Below, in pieces: positions 7,943 to 17,404 of a stretch of 64,000 nt of DNA. The translations under genes were made by a program, and so were the position numbers. Where the stretch lies: contig NZ_JFCA01000021.1 in NCBI RefSeq assembly GCF_000612585.1, positions 1 to 64,000 on the forward strand, in the 5' to 3' direction. The DNA is from Pseudomonas sp. CHM02 (GTDB lineage Bacteria > Pseudomonadota > Gammaproteobacteria > Pseudomonadales > Pseudomonadaceae). Position 1 is the stretch's first letter. Each line of letters starts with the position of its first letter. The notes below the pieces were generated by a model. That model saw only the letters and a program-made list of their open reading frames with translations. It had not been told where the DNA came from and searched no databases.

Positions 7943-9313
7943 TCAGGTCAAGAAGTGCCACATCAGCAACGTACCGACCAACCCCACGACGGACACGATG
8001 GTCTGCAGCACCGACCACACCCAGATCGTCTGCTTCAACTGCAAGCCAAAGTACTCACGCACCATCCAGAACCCGGCGTCGTTGACGTGGCAGAAGAACA
8101 CCGAGCCGGCGCCGATCGCCAGCGCTACCAATGAGCTTTGCGTCGCGGCCAGCCCCGCCATCATCGGCGCGAGGATGCCGGCGGTCGTGGTGGTGGCGAC
8201 GGTGGCCGAGCCGGTGGCTTGGCGCAACGCAACCGCAATCAACCACGCGAGTAGCAGGTAGGGCATGTGTGCGCCTTCGGCGACCTTGCTGATGGTCTGG
8301 CTGACGCCGGCGTCCAGCAGGGTCTGCTTGAGGCCGCCACCGGCGCCGATGGTCAGCAGCAACACGGCGATGGGGGCGAGGGCTTTGCGCAGGGTGTTGC
8401 CGACGTCGGCACGCGGCATGCCGGCGGCCCAGCCGAGGCAGATCACTGCGGCGATCACGGCCAGGCCGAGGGCGATCAGGGGTTCGCCGAGGAACTTCAA
8501 GGTCAGGCCGACGGTGCTTTCGGCCGGCAGCGCGACCTTGGCCAGGGTGCTGCCCAGCATCAGAATCACGGGCAACAGAATGATCAGCAGCGACACGCCA
8601 AAACTCGGCTGGCGCGGCGCCTTGGGCGGAGCACTGAACAGTGCGCCGATGTCAGCCGGCTCATCCACGTGCAGGCGTTTGGACAGCCAGTTGCCGTAGA
8701 TCGGGCCCGCCAGAATCACTGCCGGTACCGCGAGGCAGAAGCCCAGCAACATGGTCAGGCCCAGGTCGGCGTGCAGCGCGCTCACCGCAATCAGCGGCCC
8801 CGGATGCGGTGGCATCAGGGCGTGCAGGGTGGTCATGCCCGCCAGCGCCGGAATGGCAATTTTCAGCAGCGGCTGGTTCGAACGTTTGGCCATCACAAAG
8901 ATGATCGGCACCATCATCACCAGGCCTACCTCGAAGAACAGCGGCAAACCAATCACCATCGCTACCAGCGCCATCACCCACGGCAATGACTTGCCCTTGC
9001 CCAGCCCGAGCAAGGTGGTGGCAATGCGATCGGCCGCGCCGGATTCGGCCATCAGCGCGCCGAGCATCGAGCCCAGGGCGATGATGATCCCGGCTTCACC
9101 GAGTATCGCCCCGGCGCCCTTGCTGAACGCCTTGGCCACTTCTTCCGGCGGCAGGCCGGCGCCGACACCGGCGATAAAGGTGCCGATCAGGATCGACAGG
9201 AACGGCGGCAGTTTGGTCGCGCTGATCAGCACGATGATGCTGGCGATGGCCAGCAGGACGCAAAACATAAGGCGTGTGTCGTGAACCATCCACGCGGCAG
9301 TCGATAACTCCAA
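7943..9313 (-). CDS. gntP: Gluconate:H+ symporter, GntP family
   Basis: The 456-residue inner-membrane permease should import gluconate or a related sugar acid. Family features include MPPHPGPLIAVSALHADLGLTM in the middle and the glycine-rich ATGSATVATTTTAGILAP near residues 365-385. The start is assigned to a TTG at 9313, giving LELSTAAWMVHDTRL, because AAGGAG sits seven bases upstream. The open frame runs on to 9490, but that extension has no permease character. No gntK or gntR lies next to it, so it may be controlled from elsewhere. Confidence 0.9.
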   Translation of the reverse strand: MELSTAAWMVHDTRLMFCVLLAIASIIVLISATKLPPFLSILIGTFIAGVGAGLPPEEVAKAFSKGAGAILGEAGIIIALGSMLGALMAESGAADRIATTLLGLGKGKSLPWVMALVAMVIGLPLFFEVGLVMMVPIIFVMAKRSNQPLLKIAIPALAGMTTLHALMPPHPGPLIAVSALHADLGLTMLLGFCLAVPAVILAGPIYGNWLSKRLHVDEPADIGALFSAPPKAPRQPSFGVSLLIILLPVILMLGSTLAKVALPAESTVGLTLKFLGEPLIALGLAVIAAVICLGWAAGMPRADVGNTLRKALAPIAVLLLTIGAGGGLKQTLLDAGVSQTISKVAEGAHMPYLLLAWLIAVALRQATGSATVATTTTAGILAPMMAGLAATQSSLVALAIGAGSVFFCHVNDAGFWMVREYFGLQLKQTIWVWSVLQTIVSVVGLVGTLLMWHFLT

Positions 9314-9472
9314 AGCGGGACTCCTTATCGAACAGGTTGGGAAAATTGTTTCTTTTTGTTTCCTGCTCGAAAAGCATACCTGATACCGCGATAGCCCAGT
9401 GCTTATGTGCCGTTTTGGTGCAACCGTCAATAACGGTCCGAAATACCTGCCGCAGAGCCATTGCTGTCGGAT

Positions 9473-9482
9473 TTGTAATCTT
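9473..9482 (-). promoter_or_regulatory. Candidate metal-response operator upstream of czcC
   Basis: The minus-strand 10-mer AAGATTACAA lies 74 bp before the czcC start and recurs in the oprD/DUF2790 divergent promoter at 19178. It is a candidate half-site for the CzcR response regulator encoded nearby. This is inference from the shared sequence only. Confidence 0.35.
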
Positions 9483-9555
9483 TGCTCCACCGCTGTGATA
9501 AGTCGCGACCGCTACATTGCCCCCGCTTGTACTTCATGGGCGTGGAACTCTCGTT

Positions 9556-10776
9556 ATGGCAATTTCCGTTAGAAAACTTCTGGGGGCGGGTGTGTTGTGG
9601 GTGATTGCCAGCAGTGCTCACGCACAGACCCTGACCCTCGATTCGGCGCTGCAGACCGCCTTTGCCAACAACCCGGACCTGGCGGCCGCGCAATGGGAAA
9701 TCGACATCGCCCAAGGCGGTCGCCAACAGGCCGGCTTGATCCCTAACCCGGTGGTCTCCTGGGATGCCGAAGACACCCGTCGCGATACACGTACCACCAC
9801 GGTGAAACTCAGCCAGACCCTGGAGCTGGGTGGCAAGCGCGGCGCTCGTATCGACGTCGCCACGCGTGCCCAGGACGCTGCCGCGCTCACCCTGGAACAA
9901 CGTCGCAACACATTGCGCGCCGATGTCATCGACAGCTATTACGGTGCCCTACAGGCGCAGGAACGCCTCGATCTGGCGCAGCGTTCCATGGCCTTGGCCG
10001 AGCGCGGCCTGGTCGTCGCCAACGGTCGTGTCAGCGCCGGGAAATCCTCGCCGGTGGAAGCCACCCGCGCCCAGGTGCAGGTGTCGGAGATCCGCCTGGA
10101 GCTCAATCGCGCGCAAACAGGCCTCACCGATGCCTATCGCCGCCTGGCCGCCAGCACCGGCAGCGCCATGCCGGACTTCCAGGCCGTCGCCCCACCACAA
10201 TCATCCACACCGTCGTTGCCGCCAGCCGTCCAGTTGCTGGATCGTCTTGAACAAACCGCCGAACTGCGCCTGGCCGAACTGAACATCCTGCAAAACGAAG
10301 CCAGCGTCGGCCTGGAAAAGGCCCAGCGCATTCCCGACCTCGACGTGTCCATCGGCAGCCAATACGACGCCAGCGTGCGCGAGCGCGTGAACCTGGTGGG
10401 CGTGTCGATGCCCATCCCGCTGTTCAATCGCAACCAGGGCAACGTGCTGGCGGCGACTCGCCGCGCCGACCAGGCCCGCGACCTGCGCAACGCCGCCGAA
10501 TTGCGCCTGCGCACCGAAACCCGACAAGCCCTCGACCTGTGGCAAACCGCGAATACCGAAGTGCGCGCCTTCAACCAGCAGATCCTGCCGGCCGCCCAAA
10601 GTGCGGTGGACAGCGCCACCCGCGGCTTCGAGATGGGCAAGTTCAGTTTCCTCGACGTGCTCGACGCCCAGCGCACCCTGATCGCGGCCCGTACCCAATA
10701 CCTCGCGGCCACCGCCCAGGCCACCGATGCCTGGGTGCGTATCGAACGGATCTACGGCGACCTCGCCCGGTTTTGA
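9556..10776 (+). CDS. czcC: Heavy-metal efflux outer-membrane channel CzcC
   Basis: This TolC-family protein of 406 residues forms the outer-membrane exit duct of the CzcCBA tripartite pump. It has a Sec signal (MAISVRKLLGAGVLWVIASSAHA) and two outer-membrane-efflux repeats with long helical stretches. SQTLELGGKRGAR and PLFNRNQGN are typical of the CzcC/CusC branch. The ATG at 9556 gives the proper signal peptide; the open frame starts 13 codons earlier. It leads the czcCBA operon, with 18 bp to czcB. Confidence 0.93.
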   Translation: MAISVRKLLGAGVLWVIASSAHAQTLTLDSALQTAFANNPDLAAAQWEIDIAQGGRQQAGLIPNPVVSWDAEDTRRDTRTTTVKLSQTLELGGKRGARIDVATRAQDAAALTLEQRRNTLRADVIDSYYGALQAQERLDLAQRSMALAERGLVVANGRVSAGKSSPVEATRAQVQVSEIRLELNRAQTGLTDAYRRLAASTGSAMPDFQAVAPPQSSTPSLPPAVQLLDRLEQTAELRLAELNILQNEASVGLEKAQRIPDLDVSIGSQYDASVRERVNLVGVSMPIPLFNRNQGNVLAATRRADQARDLRNAAELRLRTETRQALDLWQTANTEVRAFNQQILPAAQSAVDSATRGFEMGKFSFLDVLDAQRTLIAARTQYLAATAQATDAWVRIERIYGDLARF

Positions 10777-10794
10777 TTTTTCCTGGAGTCCTCT

Positions 10795-11901
10795 ATGAAC
10801 AACACACGTGGCGTGGCGCTTGCCGTCGCCTTGAGCCTGATGCTGTCCAGCGTTGCAAAGGCTGATGAAGAAGAAGGTGAGCTTGAACTCACCGAGCAGC
10901 AGATTCAGGCCGCTGGCATTCAGATCGCCCAGGCTCAACCGCGTGCGATCAGCACGTTGCTGGTGCTGCCGGCAGAGGTGCGCTTCGATGAAGACCGTAC
11001 CTCCCACATCGTCCCGCGTGCGGCGGGTGTGGTGGAGTCGGTCAAGGTCAATCTCGGCCAGTCGGTGAAGAAGGGCGAGTTGTTGGCGGTGATCGCCAGC
11101 CAGCAGATTTCCGATCAGCGCAGCGAGTTGGCCGCCAGCGAGCGTCGGGTCGAACTGGCCCGCACCACCTTCCAGCGAGAGCGGCAATTGTGGCAGGACA
11201 AGATCTCCGCCGAGCAGGATTACCTGCAGGCGCGCCAGTCTCTGCAGGAAGCCGAAATCGCCCTGAACAACGCCCGCCAGAAGATGAGCGCGTTGAGCGG
11301 CAGCGTTGTGCTGGTGGGGGGCAATCGCTACGAACTGCGTGCGCCTTTTGCTGGCGTCGTGGTGGAAAAACACCTGGGCGTCGGCGAAGTCGTGAGTGAG
11401 AGCACAAACGCCTTCACCCTCTCGGACTTGTCCCAGGTGTGGGTGACCTTCGGGGTGTTCCCCAAGGACTTGAACAAGGTGCGCGTCGGCAAACCGGTAA
11501 AAGTCAGCTCCACGGAAATGGGCACCGAGGTACACGGCACCGTGGCCTATGTCGGCAACCTGCTCGGCGAGCAGACGCGCACCGCCACCGTGCGTGTGAG
11601 CGTGCCCAACCCCGACGATGCCTGGCGCCCTGGATTGTTTGTCAGCGTGCAACTGGCCACCGACACATTCCAGGCCAAGGTCACCGTACCCCAGGAGGCG
11701 ATCCAGACCGTCGAGGACAAACCTTCGGTGTTCGTGCGCACCGAGCACGGTTTTGTCACCCGTCACCTGGAACTGGGCGCGCGCGAAAACGGCTACGTCG
11801 AAGTCCGCCAGGGCCTGGATGCCGGGGCGCAGGTGGCCACGGTCGGCAGCTTCATCCTCAAGTCCGAACTGGGCAAAGGCTCGGCCGAGCACGCCCATTG
11901 A
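10795..11901 (+). CDS. czcB: Heavy-metal efflux periplasmic adaptor CzcB
   Basis: This 368-residue membrane-fusion protein bridges the CzcA pump and the CzcC channel. It has a signal peptide, then a DEEEGELELTEQQ acidic stretch, a lipoyl/barrel-sandwich half (PRAAGVVESVKVNLGQSVKKGELLAVI), a coiled-coil hairpin (residues roughly 105-165), and the matching second lipoyl half (LRAPFAGVVVEKHLGVGEVV). The start has GGAG upstream. It is followed by czcA after 18 bp and is surely cotranscribed. Confidence 0.93.
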   Translation: MNNTRGVALAVALSLMLSSVAKADEEEGELELTEQQIQAAGIQIAQAQPRAISTLLVLPAEVRFDEDRTSHIVPRAAGVVESVKVNLGQSVKKGELLAVIASQQISDQRSELAASERRVELARTTFQRERQLWQDKISAEQDYLQARQSLQEAEIALNNARQKMSALSGSVVLVGGNRYELRAPFAGVVVEKHLGVGEVVSESTNAFTLSDLSQVWVTFGVFPKDLNKVRVGKPVKVSSTEMGTEVHGTVAYVGNLLGEQTRTATVRVSVPNPDDAWRPGLFVSVQLATDTFQAKVTVPQEAIQTVEDKPSVFVRTEHGFVTRHLELGARENGYVEVRQGLDAGAQVATVGSFILKSELGKGSAEHAH

Positions 11902-11919
11902 TCCTGCGAGTGATTTCCC

Positions 11920-14900
11920 ATGTTTGAGCGCCTTATCCAATTTGCCATCGAGCAGCGCATCATCGTGCTGCTGGCGGTGCTGCTGATGGCCGGTGTTGGC
12001 ATCGCCAGCTACCAGAAGTTGCCCATCGACGCGGTGCCCGATATCACCAACGTGCAGGTGCAGATCAACTCGGCCGCGGCCGGGTTTTCGCCGCTGGAAA
12101 CCGAGCAGCGCATCACCTTTCCCATCGAAACCGCCATGGCCGGCTTGCCCGGTTTGCAGCAGACCCGTTCGCTGTCGCGTTCCGGTTTGTCTCAGGTGAC
12201 GGTGATTTTCAAGGACGGCACCGACCTGTTTTTCGCCCGCCAACTGGTCAACGAGCGCCTGCAGGTGGCCCGCGAGCAATTGCCCGCCGGTATCGAAACC
12301 GCCATGGGGCCGATTTCCACCGGCCTCGGGGAAATTTTCCTATGGACCGTGGAGGCCAAGGACGGCGCGCTCAAGGACGACGGTACGCCCTACACTCCGA
12401 CCGATCTGCGGGTGATCCAGGACTGGATCATCAAGCCGCAACTGCGCAATGTGCCCGGCGTGGCCGAGATCAACACCATCGGCGGCTTTGCCAAGGAATA
12501 CCAGATTGCGCCCGACCCCAAGCGCCTGGCCGCCTACAACCTGACCTTGAATGACCTGGTCACGGCGCTTGAGCGTAACAACGCCAATGTCGGCGCTGGC
12601 TATATCGAGCGCAGCGGCGAGCAATTGCTGATCCGGGCGCCGGGGCAATTGGCCTCGATTGACGACATCGCCAATATCGTCATCACCAGTTCGGACGGCA
12701 CGCCGATTCGCGTGCGCAATGTGGCTCAGGTCGAGATCGGCCGTGAGATGCGTACCGGTGCCGCCACGGAAAATGGCCGCGAAGTGGTGCTGGGCACGGT
12801 GTTCATGTTGATCGGCGAAAACAGCCGCAGCGTGTCCCAGGCCGTGGCGAAAAAGCTCGAAGAGATCAACCGGTCGCTGCCCGAAGGCGTCGTTGCGGTC
12901 ACCGTCTACGACCGCACCAACCTGGTCGAGAAAGCCATCGCCACCGTGAAGAAAAACCTCTTCGAAGGTGCACTGCTGGTGGTGGCGGTGCTGTTCCTGT
13001 TCCTCGGTAATATCCGCGCCGCGCTGATTACCGCGATGGTGATTCCGCTGGCGATGCTGTTCACGTTTACCGGGATGTTCACCAACAAGGTCAGCGCCAA
13101 CCTGATGAGCCTCGGCGCGCTGGACTTCGGCATTATCGTCGACGGCGCGGTGGTGATCGTCGAGAACGCCATCCGCCGCCTGGCCCATGCACAACAGCGC
13201 CATGGTCGCCTGCTGACCCGCAGCGAACGCCTGCATGAAGTGTTTGCGGCGGCCAAGGAAGCGCGACGGGCGCTGATCTTCGGGCAACTGATCATCATGG
13301 TGGTGTACCTGCCGATCTTTGCCCTCACCGGTGTGGCCGGGAAAATGTTCCACCCGATGGCGTTTACCGTGGTGATCGCCCTGTTGGGCGCGATGATTCT
13401 GTCGGTGACCTTCGTGCCGGCGGCGATTGCGCTGTTCGTCACGGGCAAGGTCAAGGAAGAGGAAAACTTCGTCATGCGCGGTGCGCGCCGGGTCTATGCG
13501 CCGGTGCTCGATTGGGTGATGGCGCGTCGTCCGCTGGTATTCGGCCTGGCCGTATTGGCCATCGTCGCTTCGGGCGCTGTCGCCAGCCGCATGGGCAGCG
13601 AATTTATCCCCAGCCTCAGTGAAGGCGACTTTGCCCAGCAGGCCTTGCGCGTGCCAGGCACCAGCCTGACGCAATCGGTGCAGATGCAGCAGCAACTGGA
13701 AAAAACCTTGATGGCCCAGGTGCCGGAAATCGAGCGGGTGTTTGCGCGTACCGGCACCGCGGAAATTGCCTCCGACCCGATGCCGCCGAACATTTCCGAC
13801 AGCTACGTGATGCTCAAGCCCAAGGACCAATGGCCCGATCCGAGCAAGTCCCGCGAGACACTCATCGCCGACATCCAGCGCGCCAGTGCGATTGTGCCGG
13901 GCAGCGCGTACGAGTTGTCGCAACCGATCCAACTGCGTTTCAACGAGTTGATTTCCGGGGTCCGCAGCGACGTCGCGGTGAAGGTATTCGGCGATGACAT
14001 GGATGTGCTCAACAAGACCGCCGCGGAAATCGCCGAGACCCTGCAAAAACTCGACGGCGCCTCGGAAGTCAAGGTTGAACAAACGTCCGGGCTGCCGGTG
14101 CTGACCATCAATATCGACCGCGACAAGGCCGCGCGCTTTGGCCTGAATGTGGGCGATGTGCAGGACACCATTGCCGTCGCCGTCGGAGGGCGCCAGGCCG
14201 GTACCTTGTACGAAGGTGATCGGCGCTTTGACATGGTCGTGCGTTTGTCCGACGCGCTGCGTACCGATATCGACGGGCTGTCGCGGCTGTTGATTCCGGT
14301 GCCGGGTAATGCATCTGGCCAGTTGGGCTTTATTGCCCTGTCCCAGGTCGCCAGCCTGGACCTGGTACTCGGCCCGAACCAGATCAGCCGTGAAAACGGC
14401 AAGCGCCTGGTGATCGTCAGTGCCAACGTGCGTGGGCGGGATATCGGCTCATTCGTGGAGGACGCCGAGGCGGCGCTCATCGCTCAGGTGAACGTGCCGG
14501 CGGGTTACTGGACCACGTGGGGCGGCCAGTTCGAACAATTGAAGGAGGCGTCCGACCGGCTGCGCATCGTGGTGCCGGTTGCGTTGCTGCTGGTGTTCGG
14601 CTTGCTGTTCATGATGTTCAACAACCTCAAGGACGGCTTGCTGGTATTTACCGGCATTCCGTTCGCTTTGACCGGTGGGATCATGGCGCTGTGGCTGAGG
14701 GATATTCCGTTGTCGATCTCGGCCGGCGTGGGCTTTATTGCCTTGTCCGGCGTGGCGGTGCTGAACGGCCTGGTGATGATCGCCTTCATCCGTAATTTGC
14801 GCGAAGAAGGGCGCTCGTTGTCGGTGGCCATCCACGAAGGCGCACTGACGCGGCTGCGCCCGGTGCTGATGACGGCGTTGGTGGCGTCGCTTGGGTTTAT

Positions 14901-15060
14901 TCCTATGGCGCTTGCCACCGGCACCGGCGCCGAAGTGCAGCGGCCGCTGGCGACGGTGGTGATCGGCGGGATCATTTCCTCGACGTTGCTGACCCTGCTG
15001 GTGCTGCCGGCGCTGTATCAGTGGGCGCATCGCAAGGAAGAGCAAACACCTGAGGTGTGA
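11920..15060 (+). CDS. czcA: Heavy-metal RND efflux pump CzcA
   Basis: The 1046-residue inner-membrane proton/metal antiporter drives efflux of divalent cations across both membranes. It shows the RND layout of 12 membrane helices and two large periplasmic loops. The helix-4 motif DFGIIVDGAVVIVEN (from residue 402) matches the DFGxxxDGAxxxVEN signature of the Zn/Co/Cd subgroup and not the copper/silver one. Its final 9 codons plus stop lie inside a 78-bp direct repeat (15031-15108 and 15213-15290). Confidence 0.95.
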   Translation: MFERLIQFAIEQRIIVLLAVLLMAGVGIASYQKLPIDAVPDITNVQVQINSAAAGFSPLETEQRITFPIETAMAGLPGLQQTRSLSRSGLSQVTVIFKDGTDLFFARQLVNERLQVAREQLPAGIETAMGPISTGLGEIFLWTVEAKDGALKDDGTPYTPTDLRVIQDWIIKPQLRNVPGVAEINTIGGFAKEYQIAPDPKRLAAYNLTLNDLVTALERNNANVGAGYIERSGEQLLIRAPGQLASIDDIANIVITSSDGTPIRVRNVAQVEIGREMRTGAATENGREVVLGTVFMLIGENSRSVSQAVAKKLEEINRSLPEGVVAVTVYDRTNLVEKAIATVKKNLFEGALLVVAVLFLFLGNIRAALITAMVIPLAMLFTFTGMFTNKVSANLMSLGALDFGIIVDGAVVIVENAIRRLAHAQQRHGRLLTRSERLHEVFAAAKEARRALIFGQLIIMVVYLPIFALTGVAGKMFHPMAFTVVIALLGAMILSVTFVPAAIALFVTGKVKEEENFVMRGARRVYAPVLDWVMARRPLVFGLAVLAIVASGAVASRMGSEFIPSLSEGDFAQQALRVPGTSLTQSVQMQQQLEKTLMAQVPEIERVFARTGTAEIASDPMPPNISDSYVMLKPKDQWPDPSKSRETLIADIQRASAIVPGSAYELSQPIQLRFNELISGVRSDVAVKVFGDDMDVLNKTAAEIAETLQKLDGASEVKVEQTSGLPVLTINIDRDKAARFGLNVGDVQDTIAVAVGGRQAGTLYEGDRRFDMVVRLSDALRTDIDGLSRLLIPVPGNASGQLGFIALSQVASLDLVLGPNQISRENGKRLVIVSANVRGRDIGSFVEDAEAALIAQVNVPAGYWTTWGGQFEQLKEASDRLRIVVPVALLLVFGLLFMMFNNLKDGLLVFTGIPFALTGGIMALWLRDIPLSISAGVGFIALSGVAVLNGLVMIAFIRNLREEGRSLSVAIHEGALTRLRPVLMTALVASLGFIPMALATGTGAEVQRPLATVVIGGIISSTLLTLLVLPALYQWAHRKEEQTPEV

Positions 15061-15108
15061 TCGTTGTGGTGAGCAGGCTTGTCCTGCGTTGGGTGGCGAA
15101 GCCGCCCC
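15031..15108. repeat. 78-bp direct repeat, copy 1
   Basis: The copy begins in the 3' end of czcA, includes its stop codon, and continues into a REP-like palindrome ending GAAGCCGCCCC. It is identical over 78 bp to copy 2 at 15213-15290. The copies are 104 bp apart. Confidence 0.95.
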
Positions 15109-15347
15109 AAAACCAGGCACCGCATTTCTATTTGAGGAGACATGCTGTTCGTGATGGGGCTGCTCCGCAGCCCGGCGCGGGGCAAGCCCACTCACCACAT
15201 CAATCCTGCTCACGCAAGGAAGAGCAAACACCTGAGGTGTGATCGTTGTGGTGAGCAGGCTTGTCCTGCGTTGGGTGGCGAAGCCGCCCCGCTCACCACA
15301 TCAATCCTGCTCACCACATCAAGCTTGCTTACTGAAACACGGCTTGT
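15061..15347. repeat. REP/palindrome cluster between czcA and czcS
   Basis: This 287-bp convergent intergenic stretch is made almost entirely of repeats. GTGGTGAGCAGGCTTGTCCTGCG units occur at about 15067 and 15249. An inverted unit (GGGGCTGCTCCGCAGCCC with GGCAAGCCCACTCACCACA) occurs at about 15158-15200. Three copies of CTCACCACATCAA occur at 15191, 15293 and 15311. It may serve as transcription terminator and mRNA-stabilising element for both czc transcripts. No gene was seen in it. Confidence 0.8.
15213..15290. repeat. 78-bp direct repeat, copy 2
   Basis: Exact second copy of 15031-15108. It carries a displaced duplicate of the last czcA codons and stop without a reading context of its own. 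Confidence 0.95.
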
Positions 15348-16733
15348 TCAAGGAAGAGGAAACACCAGGCTGAACCGCGTGAAGCGGCCCGGCTGGCTGC
15401 TGACGTCGGCGTGCCCCTGATGCAGGTGCATGATCGACTGCACAATCGCCAGCCCCAGGCCGGTGCCGCCTTCAGCGCGGGTGCGGCTGCTGTCGGCGCG
15501 ATAGAAACGTTCGAACAGGTGCGGCAGGTGATGGGCCTCGATGCCGCGCCCCGGATTGCCGACCGACAGCGATACTTTCTGGTCATAGCTTTCCACCAGC
15601 AGCATCACACTGGAAGCGCTGGGGGTATGGCGAATCGCATTGGACAGCAGGTTGGAAATGGCGCGCTGGATCATCAAGCGGTCACCCGTCACCCAGGCGT
15701 CGCCGCGCAGGCTCAGGGTGATGTGCTTGTCCTCGGCACTCAGGGCGAACAGTTCCATCACCCGCTGCGCTTCCTGCGCCAGCGACACCGGGGCAAACCC
15801 GGCCCGCGCCGCCGGGTGGCTGACCTGGGCCAGGAACAACATGTCGGAGACAATCCGCGACAGGCGCTCCATTTCCTCGGTACAGGATTCCAGGCCGGCC
15901 TTGTATTCCTCCGAGGGCCGTTCGCGAGACAGGGTCACCTGGGCCTTGCCCATCAGGTTGGTCAACGGTGCACGCAGTTCGTGGGCCAGGTCGTCGGAGA
16001 ACTGCGACAGTTGCTGCACCCCGGCGTCGAGGCGGTGCAGCATGAAATTGATGCCCTGGGCCAATTCGCCCAGCTCCTGGGGCAGGTTGTCCAGGGACAG
16101 GCGATGGGTCAGGTCCTGGGTGCTGACTTTGGCCGCCACGCGACTGAACTGCTGCAAGGGCGCGAGCCCGCGTTGCACCAGCCACCAGGCGCCCATGCCG
16201 ATCAGGATCAGCAGCATCGGCAAGGCGATGACCGTGGAGCGCAGGTAGGCACTGAGTAGCGCTTCATCATCGGAGCGATCCAGCGACAGCAGCACGCGCA
16301 CGTTCTCGCCCTTTTGCAATGACATCAGGCGCGTGGCGCTGAGGATGCGATTGCCCAGGCCATCGACCCAATTCAAATAGGCCAGGGTTTTGCTTGCGGG
16401 CACGTCGAGCAGCAATGGCTGCTGCGGTTTGGCGCCGACACTCAGCAACACGGGCGCATCGGGGCGTGCGCCGATGATGGTCAGGTAGATGTTGTCGTGG
16501 CCCATCACCAGGTCCAGTAGTGAGTGGGGGCGACTGGTGATGTCGTGAGCGTCGAGGCCCTGGCCAAGGCTGTGCTCCAGTTGCTCCATCTTGTTTTCCA
16601 GGCCCTTGCGCGCCAGCTTGTCCAGCTCGTGGGTCAGGGCCAGGTAAGCCAGGGTCGCCAACAGCACGACCAGCCCGGCGCCCATCAGGCTGACGGTCAA
16701 CCCCAGGCGCATCGACAGGCTGCTGGTCCTCAT
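15348..16733 (-). CDS. czcS: Heavy-metal sensor histidine kinase CzcS
   Basis: This 461-residue inner-membrane kinase should sense periplasmic metal and phosphorylate CzcR. Order of parts: first membrane helix (about residues 10-33), periplasmic sensor domain, second helix (about 168-188), HAMP linker, dimerisation domain with the phospho-acceptor in FSDDLAHELRAPL, and ATPase with N box (ISNLLSNAIRHT) and G box (GGTGLGLAIV). Its start overlaps the end of czcR by 4 bp (ATGA), so translation is coupled. Confidence 0.92.
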   Translation of the reverse strand: MRTSSLSMRLGLTVSLMGAGLVVLLATLAYLALTHELDKLARKGLENKMEQLEHSLGQGLDAHDITSRPHSLLDLVMGHDNIYLTIIGARPDAPVLLSVGAKPQQPLLLDVPASKTLAYLNWVDGLGNRILSATRLMSLQKGENVRVLLSLDRSDDEALLSAYLRSTVIALPMLLILIGMGAWWLVQRGLAPLQQFSRVAAKVSTQDLTHRLSLDNLPQELGELAQGINFMLHRLDAGVQQLSQFSDDLAHELRAPLTNLMGKAQVTLSRERPSEEYKAGLESCTEEMERLSRIVSDMLFLAQVSHPAARAGFAPVSLAQEAQRVMELFALSAEDKHITLSLRGDAWVTGDRLMIQRAISNLLSNAIRHTPSASSVMLLVESYDQKVSLSVGNPGRGIEAHHLPHLFERFYRADSSRTRAEGGTGLGLAIVQSIMHLHQGHADVSSQPGRFTRFSLVFPLP

Positions 16734-17404
16734 GTGCGCGCCTCCAGCACATAACCCACGCCGCGTATGGTGTGGATCAACTTCACCTCGCTCTGGTCAT
16801 CGACCTTGCCGCGCAGGCGGCTGATGGAGACTTCCACCACATTCGTGTCGCAGTCGAAGTTCATGTCCCACACCAGCGAGATGATCTGCGTGCGGGTCAT
16901 CACCTCTCCGGCCTGGCGCATGAGTACATGCAGCAGGGCGAACTCCTTGGTGGTGAGGTCGATGCGGCGGTTGCCGCGATAGGCGCGATGTCGGCGCGGG
17001 TCCAGCTCCAGGTCCGAGACGCGTAGCACCTCCGGCACCGGGATGTGCTCGCTGCGCCGCAGCAGGGTGCGCACTCGGGCCAACAGCTCGGGAAACTCGA
17101 AGGGTTTGACCAGGTAGTCATCGGCGCCCATGTCCAGGCCCTTGATCTTGTCGGCCAGTCGGCCGCGCGCGGTCAGCATCATCACGCGCTGGTTGCCGTC
17201 GCGACGCAGTTGTTCCAGCACTTCCCAACCGTCGGTGTTGGGCAAGTTGACATCGAGGATTACCAATTCGTAGCTGTGTTGCCGTGCCAGGTGCAGGCCA
17301 TCAATGCCGCTGGCTGCGCAATCGACGACATAACCGCTTTCGGTCAGGCCTTGCTGCAGGTAGTCGGCGGTTTTCTGCTCGTCCTCAACCACAAGGATAC
17401 GCAT
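16730..17404 (-). CDS. czcR: Heavy-metal response regulator CzcR
   Basis: This OmpR/PhoB-type regulator of 224 residues has a receiver domain with the phospho-acceptor Asp in VILDVNLPNTDGW and Lys in LVKPFEFPELLARV, followed by a winged-helix DNA-binding domain (residues about 125-224). It should activate czcCBA in response to Zn, Co or Cd. In P. aeruginosa, CzcR also represses oprD and thereby links metal to carbapenem resistance; an OprD-type porin gene lies directly upstream here. It forms an operon with czcS. Confidence 0.93.
   Translation of the reverse strand: MRILVVEDEQKTADYLQQGLTESGYVVDCAASGIDGLHLARQHSYELVILDVNLPNTDGWEVLEQLRRDGNQRVMMLTARGRLADKIKGLDMGADDYLVKPFEFPELLARVRTLLRRSEHIPVPEVLRVSDLELDPRRHRAYRGNRRIDLTTKEFALLHVLMRQAGEVMTRTQIISLVWDMNFDCDTNVVEVSISRLRGKVDDQSEVKLIHTIRGVGYVLEART

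Noticed and set aside
10201..12279. 692-codon minus-strand open frame
   Set aside because: It lies antisense to czcC, czcB and czcA, which have clear domains and codon use. The translation is His/Gln/Arg/Gly-rich low-complexity, typical of a high-GC shadow frame.
12340..14082. 580-codon minus-strand open frame
   Set aside because: Antisense to czcA with shadow composition and no family motif.
15061..15347. Short plus-strand ORFs repeating the czcA C-terminal residues
   Set aside because: They arise from the 78-bp duplication and REP palindromes and have no ribosome sites.
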